A stretch of DNA of 60,505 bases from Arthrobacter sp. ISL-65 (GCF_018613795.1 NZ_JAGGPN010000033.1:1-60505), one strand, 5' to 3'. Shown: positions 36,710-45,807, counted from the stretch's first letter. Notes: generated by a model from the sequence alone, not told the origin. Numbers and translations are program-made.

Positions 36710-38815
36710 TTAGGCGTCGATCCGTTCGCGGTCCAGGCTGGACGCGCCGGCGATGATGAAGTCCTTGCGCGGCGCGACGTCCGATCCCATCAGCAGGTCG
36801 AAGGTGGCTTCCGCCTGCTGCGCGTTCTGGATGTTCACCTTGCGGAGCATGCGGTGCCGGGGGTCCATGGTGGTCTCCGCCAACTGTTCGGCGTCCATCT
36901 CGCCAAGGCCCTTGTAGCGCTGGATGGGTTCCTTGTACTTCCTGCCCTCGGCGGCGAGCTTCGCCAGCAGGGCGTGCAGTTCGGCCTCGGAATAGGTGTA
37001 GATCATCTCGTTGGCCTTTTGGCCGGGGTTGACGACTTCCACCCGGTGCAGCGGCGGGACGGCAGCGAACACGCGGCCCTCCTCCACCATGGGCCGCATG
37101 TAGCGGAAGAACAGGGTGAGCAGCAGTGTGCGGATGTGCGCGCCGTCGACGTCGGCGTCGGTCATCAGGATGACCTTCCCGTAGCGCGCTGCCTCGATCG
37201 CGAAGCTGCGTCCGGAGCCGGCCCCGACCACCTGGATGAGGGCCGCGCACTCGGCGTTGGAGAGCATGTCGCCCACGGAGGCCTTCTGGACGTTGAGGAT
37301 CTTGCCCCGGATCGGCAGGAGTGCCTGGAAGTCGGAGGAGCGCGCCAGCTTCGCGGTGCCGAGGGCCGAGTCGCCCTCCACGATGAACAGTTCGGAGCGG
37401 GCGACGTCGTCCGTGCGGCAGTCCGCGAGCTTGGTGGGCATGGAGGACGACTCGAGCGCGGTCTTGCGGCGCTGAGTCTCCTTGTGGACACGGGCGGAGA
37501 TGCGTGACTTCATCTCACTGACGATCTTTTCCAGCAGCAGCGCCGACTGGGCCTTGTCGTTGCGGTTGGAGGAGTTGAGCTTGGCTGCGATCTCCTTCTC
37601 CACTACCCGGGCCACGATGGCCTTGACCGCCGAGGTGCCGAGGATTTCCTTCGTCTGCCCCTCGAACTGCGGCTCGGCGAGGCGCACGGTCAGGACGGCG
37701 GTGAGTCCGGCGAAGATGTCGTCTTTCTCGATCTTGTCGTTGCCGGCCTTCAGTTTCCGAGCGTTGGCTTCCACGGTCTTCCGGAAGGTCTTCACGAGGG
37801 CCTGCTCGAAGCCGGCCTGGTGGGTGCCGCCCTTCGGCGTGGAGATGATGTTCACGAAGCTGCGGACAGAGGTGTCGTAGCCGATCCCCCAGCGCAGTGC
37901 GACGTCCACTTCGCAGTCGCGTTCCACTTCCGCGATCTTGCTGTGGCCCTTCTCGTCCAGCACAGGGACGGTTTCCTTGAACTTGCCGGAGCCGTGCAGG
38001 CGCCAAACGTCCGTGACCCCGGAGTCTGCGGCGAGGAATTCCACGAACTCGGAGATGCCGCCGTCGTGGTGGAACACTTCCTCGTGCGCTCCCAGTTCAC
38101 CGGGCGTGCCGGGGAGCTTGCGCTCATCGCGGAGGGTGATTTTGAGGCCCGGGACGAGGAAGGAGGTCTGGCGGGCACGGGCGGTCAGTTCCTCGTAGGA
38201 GAACCGGGCATCCGCCGTAAAGATCTGGGTGTCCGCCCAGTAGCGGATGCGCGTTCCGGTGACGCCGCGCTTGGCCTTGCCGACCACGTCAAGGACGGAG
38301 TCCTCGACAAACGGTGCGAACGTGGCGGCCGGGCTGGGCCGGCCGTTGTCGTTGAAACGGCCTGGCTCGCCGCGACGGAACGACATCCTGTACGTCTTGC
38401 CACCCCGGTCCACCTCTGCGTCGAGGCGTGCCGAGAGCGCGTTGACGACGGAGGCGCCCACGCCGTGGAGGCCGCCGGAGGCGGTGTAGGAGCCGCCGCC
38501 GAACTTGCCGCCCGCGTGCAGTTTGGTGAAGACCACCTCGACGCCGGTGAGGCCGGTCTTTGGTTCGACGTCAACGGGAATGCCGCGGCCGTCGTCGTGG
38601 ATCTCTACGGAGTTATCCGCGTGCAGGATGATCCTAATGTCGTGGCCGAAGCCGGCCAGCGCCTCGTCGACGGAGTTGTCAATGATTTCCCACAGGCAGT
38701 GCATGAGCCCGCGGGAGTCCGTGGATCCGATGTACATACCGGGGCGTTTGCGCACGGCCTCCAGCCCCTCCAGCACCGAAAGGTGGCGGGCGGTGTAATC
38801 AGAACTCGGTGCCAC
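36710..38815 (-). CDS. parE: DNA topoisomerase IV subunit B
   Basis: The ATPase subunit of topoisomerase IV, 701 aa, partner of the ParC encoded 10 kb away. The GHKL ATPase motifs are EIIDNSVDEALAGFG, DDGRGIPVD and the GGLHGVGASVVNALS lid. The TOPRIM domain has LFIVEGDSALGTAKLARSSD, PIRGKILNV and the DADVDGAHIRTLLLTLFFRY metal site. TOPRIM 'DSALGTAKLARSSDFQALLP' is the actinobacterial ParE form rather than the GyrB one. The start is a GTG at 38815 with AAAGGAG upstream. It is convergent with the M56 gene. Confidence 0.93.
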   Translation of the reverse strand: MAPSSDYTARHLSVLEGLEAVRKRPGMYIGSTDSRGLMHCLWEIIDNSVDEALAGFGHDIRIILHADNSVEIHDDGRGIPVDVEPKTGLTGVEVVFTKLHAGGKFGGGSYTASGGLHGVGASVVNALSARLDAEVDRGGKTYRMSFRRGEPGRFNDNGRPSPAATFAPFVEDSVLDVVGKAKRGVTGTRIRYWADTQIFTADARFSYEELTARARQTSFLVPGLKITLRDERKLPGTPGELGAHEEVFHHDGGISEFVEFLAADSGVTDVWRLHGSGKFKETVPVLDEKGHSKIAEVERDCEVDVALRWGIGYDTSVRSFVNIISTPKGGTHQAGFEQALVKTFRKTVEANARKLKAGNDKIEKDDIFAGLTAVLTVRLAEPQFEGQTKEILGTSAVKAIVARVVEKEIAAKLNSSNRNDKAQSALLLEKIVSEMKSRISARVHKETQRRKTALESSSMPTKLADCRTDDVARSELFIVEGDSALGTAKLARSSDFQALLPIRGKILNVQKASVGDMLSNAECAALIQVVGAGSGRSFAIEAARYGKVILMTDADVDGAHIRTLLLTLFFRYMRPMVEEGRVFAAVPPLHRVEVVNPGQKANEMIYTYSEAELHALLAKLAAEGRKYKEPIQRYKGLGEMDAEQLAETTMDPRHRMLRKVNIQNAQQAEATFDLLMGSDVAPRKDFIIAGASSLDRERIDA

Positions 38816-38904
38816 AGGTAGTGAACTCCTTTGAGGAACAGGCCGGATCGGCGTTAAAAGGCTCCCTCTAGCCTAGTCCTGCTGCCGCCAAACGCCGGAC
38901 TGCC

Positions 38905-38922
38905 ACTCCTGACACGGCGGCG
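38905..38922. repeat. Copy 2 of an 18-bp intergenic repeat
   Basis: Identical to 28468-28485. It lies between the divergent parE and DUF7455-like genes. Confidence 0.5.
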
Positions 38923-39040
38923 AACTGCGGCGGTTCGTTACGCACACGTGATACGCGGACAGCGAAAGTGACCCATCCTTGCCATGATTTGGCAGCGAAT
39001 GCTGGTTATATAGATGTACAGATCTACTAAGGAGGCCGAC

Positions 39041-39262
39041 ATGACAACAGCAGTTGCCGACCGCACGCTAACCGCAGCTGACCGATGTGACCGTTGCGGA
39101 GCGCAGGCATACGTCCGCGTTGCACTCGAGTCCTCCGGAGGTGAGCTGCTCTTCTGCGCCCACCATTCACGCGCTGTCGAAGCGACCCTTAGGCCGCTCA
39201 GCTCCGACTGGCACGATGAGACGGACCGGCTGCACGAAAAGGCACCGGTTCCGGTCGACTAG
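39041..39262 (+). CDS. Small DUF7455-like conserved actinobacterial protein
   Basis: A 73-aa protein starting MTTAVADRTLTAADRCDRCG. Four metal-ligand-like residues (CDRC and CAHH) suggest one small zinc site: CDRCGAQAYVRVALES then ELLFCAHHSRAVEATL. The ATG at 39041 has AAGGAGG 7 nt before it; the frame is open a little further upstream. Small proteins of this kind are found near sigA and parE in actinobacteria. The function is unknown. It ends 12 nt before a strong terminator. Confidence 0.85.
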   Translation: MTTAVADRTLTAADRCDRCGAQAYVRVALESSGGELLFCAHHSRAVEATLRPLSSDWHDETDRLHEKAPVPVD

Positions 39263-39274
39263 ACAACAAAGCTC

Positions 39275-39309
39275 AAAGCCAGGGCCCCCGCGCGGGGCCC
39301 TGGCTTTTT
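39275..39309 (+). terminator. Rho-independent terminator after the DUF7455-like gene
   Basis: A 14-bp stem (39275-39288 with 39294-39307), 5-nt CGCGC loop, ending in a run of T (39305-39309). Confidence 0.92.
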
Positions 39310-39356
39310 CTTTACCTGGCGCTGCCCGGAAACACTTAAATGTCAGTCCCCCTCAT

Positions 39357-39362
39357 CAGACT
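39357..39362 (+). promoter_or_regulatory. -10-like hexamer of a probable leaderless promoter (DUF222-HNH gene)
   Basis: CAGACT, 6 nt (GTGTGT), then the ATG at 39369. The first base deviates from the TANNNT consensus. Confidence 0.4.
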
Positions 39363-39368
39363 GTGTGT

Positions 39369-41045
39369 ATGGATGGAATCGGGGTATCGGAGCAGGCTCT
39401 TGCGGCCGACGCGGGCGCCGGCACTCTGCCCGCGGCTGCTTTCCCTGGCGCCGCGGTTCTCCACGCCGACCCGTACAACGGGCTGCCGTATGACGATGAT
39501 CTCGACGCCGCGTTTCCGGCATCCTTTCCTGAGGACCCCTTTCCCGAGGCTCTCTTTGCCGGCCGTCCTTTCGACGAGGACCTCTTTGACGACAGCGTTT
39601 TTAGCGGCAGCCCATTTGATGGCGGCGTTCCCTCCGGAGCCGCTACTTCCTGGCACGTTGCGGCCGCTACCCCTACAACTACCTCGGGTTCTTTTCTCCC
39701 GACTGCTGACCTCACCGCTGACAATGCCGGGCTGATCGACCAGATCCACGCGTACGAGGACGTCAAGTGCTGGGCTTCCGGGCAACAGGCACGGCTTTCG
39801 GTGGCCTTCGAAGCCCGTCACCGCCAGGATCACGCCGACCAGGCGCCACTGACCGCCGAGAACCTGGGCAAGGACCGCGATAAAGACAGGGACCTGGGCG
39901 CAGCCGAACAAATCGCGCTGGCCCGGCGCGAGTCCCCAAACCGGGGCGGCCGGCTGCTCGGCACAGCAAAAGCCCTGATGCAGATGCCCCACACCCTCGC
40001 CGCCCTGGACACCGGACAGCTCAACGAAGAGCGCGTCATGCACGTAGCCAAAGAGACCGACTGCCTGAGTCCGGCCGACCGGACTGCCGTTGACGAGGAA
40101 CTCGCCGCGGACACCGGAACCTTCACCGGTGTCGGGACCCGGACCGTGATCGCCGCGGTCCGGGCCGCGGCCACCCGCAGGGACCCCCGTTCCGTGGCCC
40201 AACGGGCCAGTCATGCCGCGTCGGAACGGAGGGTGAGCCTGCGCCCGGCGCCGGACTGCATGACCTATCTGACGGCGCTGCTGCCTGTTCAGCAGGGCGT
40301 CGCCGTGTACTCGGCGCTGACCCGGCAGGCCGATTCCCTTCGGGCTGCCGGGGACCCGCGCTCCCGCGGCCAGATCAAGGCCGACACCCTGGTCGAGTGG
40401 ACCACCGGGACCCCCGCCGGCATCACCGGCATCGAACTCAACCTCGTCATGACCGACCGGACCCTCCTCCAAGGCGACAGCGAACCCGCCCGGATACCCG
40501 GCTACGGCATCGTCCCCGGTGCCTGGGCACGCGATCTCATCACGCAGGGACAACATTCCGCCCAGTTCCAGCATCCGGGCCGGCCGGATCGCGGCCAGCC
40601 CGGCGAGGTCGATACAACCGCCGCGAAAGAGTTGAAGACCTGGATCCGGCGGCTCTACACCGCCCCCGGAACCGGTGACCTCGTCGCGATGGACTCACGA
40701 AGACGGCTCTTCCCGGCACCACTGCGACGCTTCATCCACATCCGCGACGACACCTGCCGCACCCCCTACTGCGACGCCCCAATCCGCCACCACGACCACA
40801 TCACCCCCTGGCACGACGGCGGAACCACCACCCTCGCCAACGGCGCCGGACTGTGCGAAGCCTGCAACCACACCAAAGAACTGCCCGGCTGGAAAGCCCA
40901 ACCCAGACCGGGTCCGAGGCACACCGTGGAGATCACTACGCCAACCGGCCACAGCTACCACTCCACCGCACCGCCGTTGCCTGGAAGCGGGCTATCGGGA
41001 ACCGGTCCGGGTGGAACCAGTCACTCTGGATCCAGCGATCCCTGA
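39369..41045 (+). CDS. DUF222 domain / HNH endonuclease-type protein
   Basis: A 558-aa protein of the DUF222-HNH family, abundant and multicopy in Arthrobacter and mycobacteria. An acidic, Phe/Pro-rich leader (residues about 30-110, with repeated FPEDPFPEALF-like blocks) precedes DUF222 (about 115-400). The C-terminal HNH nuclease motif is IRDDTCRTPYCDAPIRHHDH followed by ITPWHDGG and LCEACNHTKE, so the catalytic His pair and zinc cysteines are intact. The start at 39369 was chosen for the leaderless arrangement; a GTG two codons earlier is possible. The gene is bounded by a terminator on each side and sits between two genes normally close to sigA, suggesting insertion. Confidence 0.88.
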   Translation: MDGIGVSEQALAADAGAGTLPAAAFPGAAVLHADPYNGLPYDDDLDAAFPASFPEDPFPEALFAGRPFDEDLFDDSVFSGSPFDGGVPSGAATSWHVAAATPTTTSGSFLPTADLTADNAGLIDQIHAYEDVKCWASGQQARLSVAFEARHRQDHADQAPLTAENLGKDRDKDRDLGAAEQIALARRESPNRGGRLLGTAKALMQMPHTLAALDTGQLNEERVMHVAKETDCLSPADRTAVDEELAADTGTFTGVGTRTVIAAVRAAATRRDPRSVAQRASHAASERRVSLRPAPDCMTYLTALLPVQQGVAVYSALTRQADSLRAAGDPRSRGQIKADTLVEWTTGTPAGITGIELNLVMTDRTLLQGDSEPARIPGYGIVPGAWARDLITQGQHSAQFQHPGRPDRGQPGEVDTTAAKELKTWIRRLYTAPGTGDLVAMDSRRRLFPAPLRRFIHIRDDTCRTPYCDAPIRHHDHITPWHDGGTTTLANGAGLCEACNHTKELPGWKAQPRPGPRHTVEITTPTGHSYHSTAPPLPGSGLSGTGPGGTSHSGSSDP

Positions 41046-41254
41046 ACCAGATACCCCGGAACGGCCGGGCCCTGTCGCCCGAGTCGGGGTGACTGCTGAC
41101 TGAGTACCCCAACGGGCTGGTTACTTTATCGAGTGTTGCCGACAGGCGACCCAGGTCATGGCTTGCGACCCTGGGACGAACTCCCGTGGCGCCAGGCACG
41201 GACACGCGCAGCTTTTCTGGGTTCGCGTGCCAGCACTAGGACACCCGGGCACGA

Positions 41255-41302
41255 CAAAGGCCAGGCATTCCACCGGTTTTCCGGCGGATTGCCTGGCCTT
41301 TG
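41255..41302. terminator. Convergent terminator between the HNH gene and sigA
   Basis: A 13-bp perfect stem (CAAAGGCCAGGCA at 41255-41267 with 41290-41302) plus an inner CCGG-TTTT-CCGG hairpin. It can serve both the plus-strand HNH gene and minus-strand sigA. Confidence 0.85.
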
Positions 41303-41327
41303 TTCGCGTGTACTAGCCCAGCGTTTC

Positions 41328-42596
41328 CTAGTCCAGGTAGTCCCGCAGGACCTGCGACCGGGACGGGTGGCGGAGCTTGGACATGGTCTTGGATTCGATC
41401 TGGCGGATGCGCTCACGGGTAACGCCGTAGACCTTGCCGATTTCGTCTAAAGTCTTCGGCTGGCCATCCGTGAGGCCGAACCGCATGGCAACAACACCGG
41501 CTTCGCGCTCAGACAGGGTGTCCAGCACGGAGTGAAGCTGTTCCTGCAGCAGGGTGAAGCTCACTGCATCGGCAGGCACTACGGCTTCGGAGTCCTCGAT
41601 GAGGTCACCGAACTCGGAGTCGCCGTCCTCGCCGAGCGGGGTGTGCAGCGAAATGGGCTCGCGGCCGTACTTCTGCACCTCGACGACCTTCTCGGGGGTC
41701 ATGTCGAGCTCGAGCGCCAGCTCCTCGGGCGTGGGTTCGCGGCCCAGGTCCTGCAGCATCTGGCGCTGGACACGGGCCAGCTTGTTGATGACTTCCACCA
41801 TGTGCACCGGGATGCGAATGGTGCGAGCCTGGTCCGCCATGGCACGGGTGATGGCCTGGCGGATCCACCAAGTGGCGTAGGTGGAGAACTTGAAGCCCTT
41901 GGTGTAGTCGAACTTCTCGACGGCACGGATGAGGCCGAGGTTGCCTTCCTGGATGAGGTCCAGAAACAGCATGCCGCGACCCGTGTAGCGCTTGGCCAGC
42001 GACACCACGAGGCGGAGGTTGGCCTCGAGGAGGTGGTTCTTGGCGCGCTTGCCGTCATGGATGATGAACTCAAGCTCGCGCTTGAACTTCGGGTCCATGG
42101 AACCGTCGTCGGCGGCGATCTTCTCTTCGGCGAACAGGCCGGCCTCGATGCGGAGCGCGAGGTCAACCTCCTGCTCGGCGTTGAGGAGGGCTACCTTGCC
42201 GATCTGCTTCAGGTAGTCCTTGACGGGGTCGGCGGTGGCGCCGGCAGACATGACCTGCTGGACAGGCGCGTCGTCGTCATCGGCGTCAGAGTAAACGAAT
42301 CCCGAACCGGTAGGCGCTGCGGCTTCCTTGCCGGCCTCGTCGGGTTCATCGACCAGATCAGCGGTGTCGGGCTGCGCTTCGTCGAGGTCCTCCTCGGCTT
42401 CCGCGTCGTCATCGGTTGAGCGGCTTCCGGCAGCTTCGGCCGCAGCCTTGGCTCCGGGCTTCGGTCCGCGCTTCTTGGGCTCGGGCTTCCCAGCGGCACG
42501 GGTGGCGGGACGCTTGGCGCTGGATGCCGCCGGCTTCTCCTCGGCAGTTTCAACGGCCAGGGCGGCGGGTTCCTTCTTCGCGGAAGACGGGGTCAC
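41328..42596 (-). CDS. sigA: Principal RNA polymerase sigma factor SigA (RpoD/HrdB)
   Basis: The primary sigma-70 factor, 422 aa. A Lys/Ala/Pro-rich acidic N-terminus of about 115 residues replaces region 1.1. Region 1.2 is [20 protein letters not shown]; regions 2.2-2.4 are [20 protein letters not shown] and the -10-recognition [20 protein letters not shown]; region 3 is [18 protein letters not shown]; region 4.2 is [21 protein letters not shown] SigR/SigH-type promoter lies 113-138 nt upstream, linking housekeeping transcription to oxidative or heat stress. It ends at the convergent terminator with the HNH gene. Confidence 0.97.
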   Translation of the reverse strand: MTPSSAKKEPAALAVETAEEKPAASSAKRPATRAAGKPEPKKRGPKPGAKAAAEAAGSRSTDDDAEAEEDLDEAQPDTADLVDEPDEAGKEAAAPTGSGFVYSDADDDDAPVQQVMSAGATADPVKDYLKQIGKVALLNAEQEVDLALRIEAGLFAEEKIAADDGSMDPKFKRELEFIIHDGKRAKNHLLEANLRLVVSLAKRYTGRGMLFLDLIQEGNLGLIRAVEKFDYTKGFKFSTYATWWIRQAITRAMADQARTIRIPVHMVEVINKLARVQRQMLQDLGREPTPEELALELDMTPEKVVEVQKYGREPISLHTPLGEDGDSEFGDLIEDSEAVVPADAVSFTLLQEQLHSVLDTLSEREAGVVAMRFGLTDGQPKTLDEIGKVYGVTRERIRQIESKTMSKLRHPSRSQVLRDYLD

Positions 42597-42708
42597 AGAA
42601 AACCTTTCTAGCGGCGGTCTGTGGAGTCACCTTCGGGCAACACCACTATGACCCTGTCAAGTCCGTGATCGACATCAGATGCATCCGACCGACAGAGCCA
42701 CTAAGTAG

Positions 42709-42734
42709 AACTGCCGGGGCGGCCGCAATGTTCC
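42709..42734 (-). promoter_or_regulatory. SigR/SigH-type promoter upstream of sigA
   Basis: On the minus strand GGAAC (42734-42730), 18 nt, then GTT (42711-42709) matches the GGAAY-N18-GTT pattern of thiol-oxidative-stress sigma factors; the base after GGAAC is A, as in mycobacterial GGAACA. It predicts a 5' leader of about 105 nt. In Streptomyces, hrdB has such a promoter. Confidence 0.6.
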
Positions 42735-42874
42735 CGTTTGGGATCCACTGCAAGCATTGATTCACGGACCCAACCGGGTCTAGGCCTCCATTGTCTCATG
42801 ATTTTCCGTGCCAGGGGCCGACCGGGCCGTAATACACCCCGGGGTGGGGCGTGGCGGCTTCGCCAGGTCAGGCT

Positions 42875-44284
42875 CTAAGCAGCGTCCGCTCCGAATTTCT
42901 GCCACGCGGCCTCGCGGCGACCTGCCCAGCCGCAGATCGTCCCACGCCTGACCACCTCGGACAACAGCTCGGCCAGCCGGTATCCCGGACTCGCTTCCAG
43001 AGCCCGGGTCAGTGATGCATGCGCGAAGGAACCCCTCCCCCGGCACCATTCGATCCAGCCGGTCGCCGTTAGTGCCGCGGCCTGCGCCTCACCCCCGCCG
43101 CACGACAGCTCCACCATCAGGCCCTCCAGGCGTTTCAGCGTGTCCCAGTCCGGCACCGGTGGACTCAGGCCCAACAGGACTTCGCCATAGCCGGGCAAGG
43201 CATTCCGGCCGGAGCTGGAGACCGGCGCCTGCCCAGGACAACGGGTGGCAGTGCCCTGTTCGGAACGATCACCGCCCTGTTCTGTTCCGGGTACCGCGGA
43301 CGCCTCGCGGGCGTCGCTTGCCGGGCCAGCAAGCCCGCTCGGAGACAGATGCGGTTCCGGCAGCGGCGGGCAGGACACGGGCGATCCTGCCCCCGCCGAG
43401 AAAATCCCAAAGGCTTCCGCCCCTGCAGCCGCTGCGGCGCGTCCCGCGGCCGCCATGACCAGGACGGCGTCGCGCCATGCCGGAACACGGAGGGACGCGC
43501 GCAGGAAGCCGGCGAGTTCCGGTTCAAGCCCGCGGCCCGAAACGCCTGAGAGTGGACGGGCCGCAAGTAGACCGGCTCCCCCCGGGACGGCTCCCCCGGG
43601 AACGGCTTCAGGCGAAACGGCTTCCAACGCTGCTGTCCAGGCGTCGAGGACCGCGTCGAACTGCGCCCGATGGGTCCCCTTACCGGCCAGGGCCAGAGTC
43701 CAGTCGCGTTCAGCTGCCGTGACAGCCGCATCCTCCGCTGCCGGCGTATTGGCATTCCCGGGTAGTGCATCCCCGGGAGGCGCGCCGACGCTGCTGCCCA
43801 GATACACCATTTCGGCATTGAGCCGGCTGTCACGGATCTCGGCAATGGGCCGGCCTGGCGGCGGGCAGCAGCTGCTGTCAGTGCAGTAGACGTTGCGCCA
43901 GTACTCGTCGCCGACGCGCCAGGCATCCCGCACCGGCATGCCGGCCAGGCCCAGCGCGCATTCCAGATCGGCGAGTAAGGGCCGAAAGGACCACGCCGTC
44001 GCACTTTCCCTGCCGTCGTCGTTAAGGCCGTCGGTAAAGAAGACCAGCAGTGTGCCGTCAGCTTCCTTATCCGCCAGAAGGTACTCCGCCACAGTCCTGG
44101 CGAACGCCTCCCGGCCGCGGCGTCCGCGGCCCTCCGGGAGGTCGACCCGAAGCGTCGCTCCGAGGCGCTTGCCCTGCATGGTCATGGCCACGAGGCTCTG
44201 CGAGGGCCAATACCCAAGGCTGTGCGGGATGTAGCCAAGAATGTCTTCGGGTCCGCTGATAGTGAGATGCTCCGGTGCTGTCAT
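42875..44284 (-). CDS. DUF4192 domain-containing protein
   Basis: A 469-aa actinobacterial protein. The conserved N-terminal half starts TISGPEDILGYIPHSLGYWP then SQSLVAMTMQGKRLGATLRV and includes the WRNVYCTDSSCCPPPGRPIA motif with three cysteines. The C-terminal half contains a variable Ala/Gly/Pro-rich stretch (about 230-340) and the conserved ALTATGWIEWCRGRGSFAHA. There is no membrane segment. The function is unknown; the family occurs near sigA and parE in many actinobacteria. Immediately upstream is a four-copy 17-bp repeat with DnaA-box-like sequences, and GAAGCT lies 6 nt before the ATG. Confidence 0.88.
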   Translation of the reverse strand: MTAPEHLTISGPEDILGYIPHSLGYWPSQSLVAMTMQGKRLGATLRVDLPEGRGRRGREAFARTVAEYLLADKEADGTLLVFFTDGLNDDGRESATAWSFRPLLADLECALGLAGMPVRDAWRVGDEYWRNVYCTDSSCCPPPGRPIAEIRDSRLNAEMVYLGSSVGAPPGDALPGNANTPAAEDAAVTAAERDWTLALAGKGTHRAQFDAVLDAWTAALEAVSPEAVPGGAVPGGAGLLAARPLSGVSGRGLEPELAGFLRASLRVPAWRDAVLVMAAAGRAAAAAGAEAFGIFSAGAGSPVSCPPLPEPHLSPSGLAGPASDAREASAVPGTEQGGDRSEQGTATRCPGQAPVSSSGRNALPGYGEVLLGLSPPVPDWDTLKRLEGLMVELSCGGGEAQAAALTATGWIEWCRGRGSFAHASLTRALEASPGYRLAELLSEVVRRGTICGWAGRREAAWQKFGADAA

Positions 44285-44325
44285 GAAAACAGCTTCCGCC
44301 GGCGGTCACCGCGTCCGCGATACCC

Positions 44326-44393
44326 GACCTGCGGTATGTGGAGACCTGCGGTATGTGGAGACCTGCGCTATGTGGACACCTGCGCTATGTGGA
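44326..44393. repeat. Four tandem 17-bp repeats upstream of DUF4192
   Basis: Units at 44326, 44343, 44360 and 44377 share (G/C)ACCTGCG(G/C)TATGTGGA; copies 1 and 2 are identical. The last unit continues into TGTGGACAA (44388-44396), the exact complement of TTGTCCACA, the actinobacterial DnaA box; the others read TGTGGAGAC or TGTGGACAC. Confidence 0.9.
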
Positions 44394-44460
44394 CAACAGG
44401 CGCCTGCTGAGGAGCAGGGCCCCACGAGCAGTCCAGTGGCGCCGTCAGCGGGAACAGCGC

Positions 44461-45801
44461 CTAATCGCGGGAAGGAGTCCTGCGGCGGGCAATCCGTGCC
44501 CTACGCTGCTGGGCCATTGCCTGCAACAGCGGAGGCACCACCACGCCCTGGGCAGCCATCTGCCGGCGGACCTTGCGGCGGACCACCATCATGGCGGTGG
44601 AGCCGACGCCGAGGATCAGGAAGTGAACGCAGAGCGCGATGCGGAACGGTTCCAGGCCATAGAGCTCCCCGCGGGAAAAGCCCGTGGAGTTGAGGATGTC
44701 CAGGACGGCGCCGATCAGGTAGATGGCCATCAGCGCTGCGAAGAAGCCGCCCACGTTGACAATGCCCGTGGCGGTCCCGATCCGGTGGGCCGGGTTGAAG
44801 GTGCGGGCGAAGTCGAAGCCGATCATGGAGCCCGGGCCGCCGATGGCCAGCACCACGATGAGGACGGCCAGCAGCCACAGCGGTGACCGGCCGGGATACA
44901 GCAGCACAGCTGCCCAGGCTGCCGCGGTGGCAGCGACGAGGAGGAGGACCATGGTGGAGCGACGGAGGGGGTGCCGCGCGACAAAACGTCCGATCAGCGG
45001 CCCGGCCCCGATGGCGCCGGCCACGTAGAGGGACATGAGCGAGGCGACGGTGCCGGCGTCGAGCCCCTGCGCCGAAATCAGGAACGGGTAGCCCCAGGTC
45101 ATCGCGAACACCGTGCCGCTGAACTGGATGGTGAAGTGGCTCCACATCCCCAGCCGCGTCCCCGGCTGCTTCCACGCACGCGACAGGGAAACTCCCGTGG
45201 CGCGCAGCCCCTTGGCTGCGTCCTGCTTGGGCGTACCGGGCGGCACGTCCTGCAGCATCAGGACCACCAGCACGACGGCGACACCGGAGAATCCCGCCAG
45301 CGCAAGGAACGCCGGGGTCCAGCCCGCGGTGTGCAGGATGAAGGCGAACGGCACCACGCTCAGCAACTGGCCGAGCTGTCCGGACATGCCGGTCAGCTGG
45401 GTCAGCAGCGGAACCCGGGCAGGCGCGAACCACAGCGGGATCAGCCGGATGACGGAGATGAAGGTCATGGCGTCGCCGGCACCCACGAGGACGCGGCCCA
45501 GCACACCTGCCGGAACACTGTCCGCAAATGCCAGCTGCAGCTGGCCGAGGCCCATCAGCAGGGCGCCCCCGGCAATCATGGCCCGGGAACCGAACCTGTC
45601 CACCAGCACGCCCACCGGGATCTGAAGTCCGGCGTACACCAGCAGCTGCAGCACCGTAAAAAAGGAGATGGCCGAGGCGCTGGCATGGAACCTCTCGGTG
45701 GCCTCCAGTCCGACCACACCAAACGACGTACGCTGCGTCACAGCCACGAGGTACGAGAAGATGCCAATGGACCAGATGAGCCAGGCGCGGGGTGCAGTCA
45801 C
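44461..45801 (-). CDS. Major facilitator superfamily transporter
   Basis: A 446-aa membrane protein with 12 predicted helices in two six-helix halves. It has the MFS loop motif VDRFGSRAMIAGGALLMGLG between helices 2 and 3 and the second-half counterpart GRFVARHPLRRSTMVLLLVA. The opening RAWLIWSIGIFSYLVAVTQR and the GVVGLEATERFHASASAISF segment are typical of the nitrate/sugar-phosphate-type MFS clade in actinobacteria, but the substrate cannot be set. The start is a GTG at 45801, 6 nt after a GATAAT hexamer. Confidence 0.9.
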   Translation of the reverse strand: MTAPRAWLIWSIGIFSYLVAVTQRTSFGVVGLEATERFHASASAISFFTVLQLLVYAGLQIPVGVLVDRFGSRAMIAGGALLMGLGQLQLAFADSVPAGVLGRVLVGAGDAMTFISVIRLIPLWFAPARVPLLTQLTGMSGQLGQLLSVVPFAFILHTAGWTPAFLALAGFSGVAVVLVVLMLQDVPPGTPKQDAAKGLRATGVSLSRAWKQPGTRLGMWSHFTIQFSGTVFAMTWGYPFLISAQGLDAGTVASLMSLYVAGAIGAGPLIGRFVARHPLRRSTMVLLLVAATAAAWAAVLLYPGRSPLWLLAVLIVVLAIGGPGSMIGFDFARTFNPAHRIGTATGIVNVGGFFAALMAIYLIGAVLDILNSTGFSRGELYGLEPFRIALCVHFLILGVGSTAMMVVRRKVRRQMAAQGVVVPPLLQAMAQQRRARIARRRTPSRD

Positions 45802-45807
45802 CCTTTT

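Noticed and set aside
39369..41045. DUF222-HNH gene as a mobile intron or insertion sequence
   Set aside because: No transposase, inverted ends or intron structure were seen; only the possibility of an inserted copy is reported.
42655..42660. TTGACA on the minus strand upstream of sigA as a standard -35
   Set aside because: No -10 at 16-18 nt; the GGAAC-N18-GTT element further upstream is better supported.
44326..44396. DnaA-box-like repeats as a chromosomal origin
   Set aside because: dnaA, dnaN, recF and gyrB-gyrA are absent and the array is short; treated as a regulatory repeat instead.
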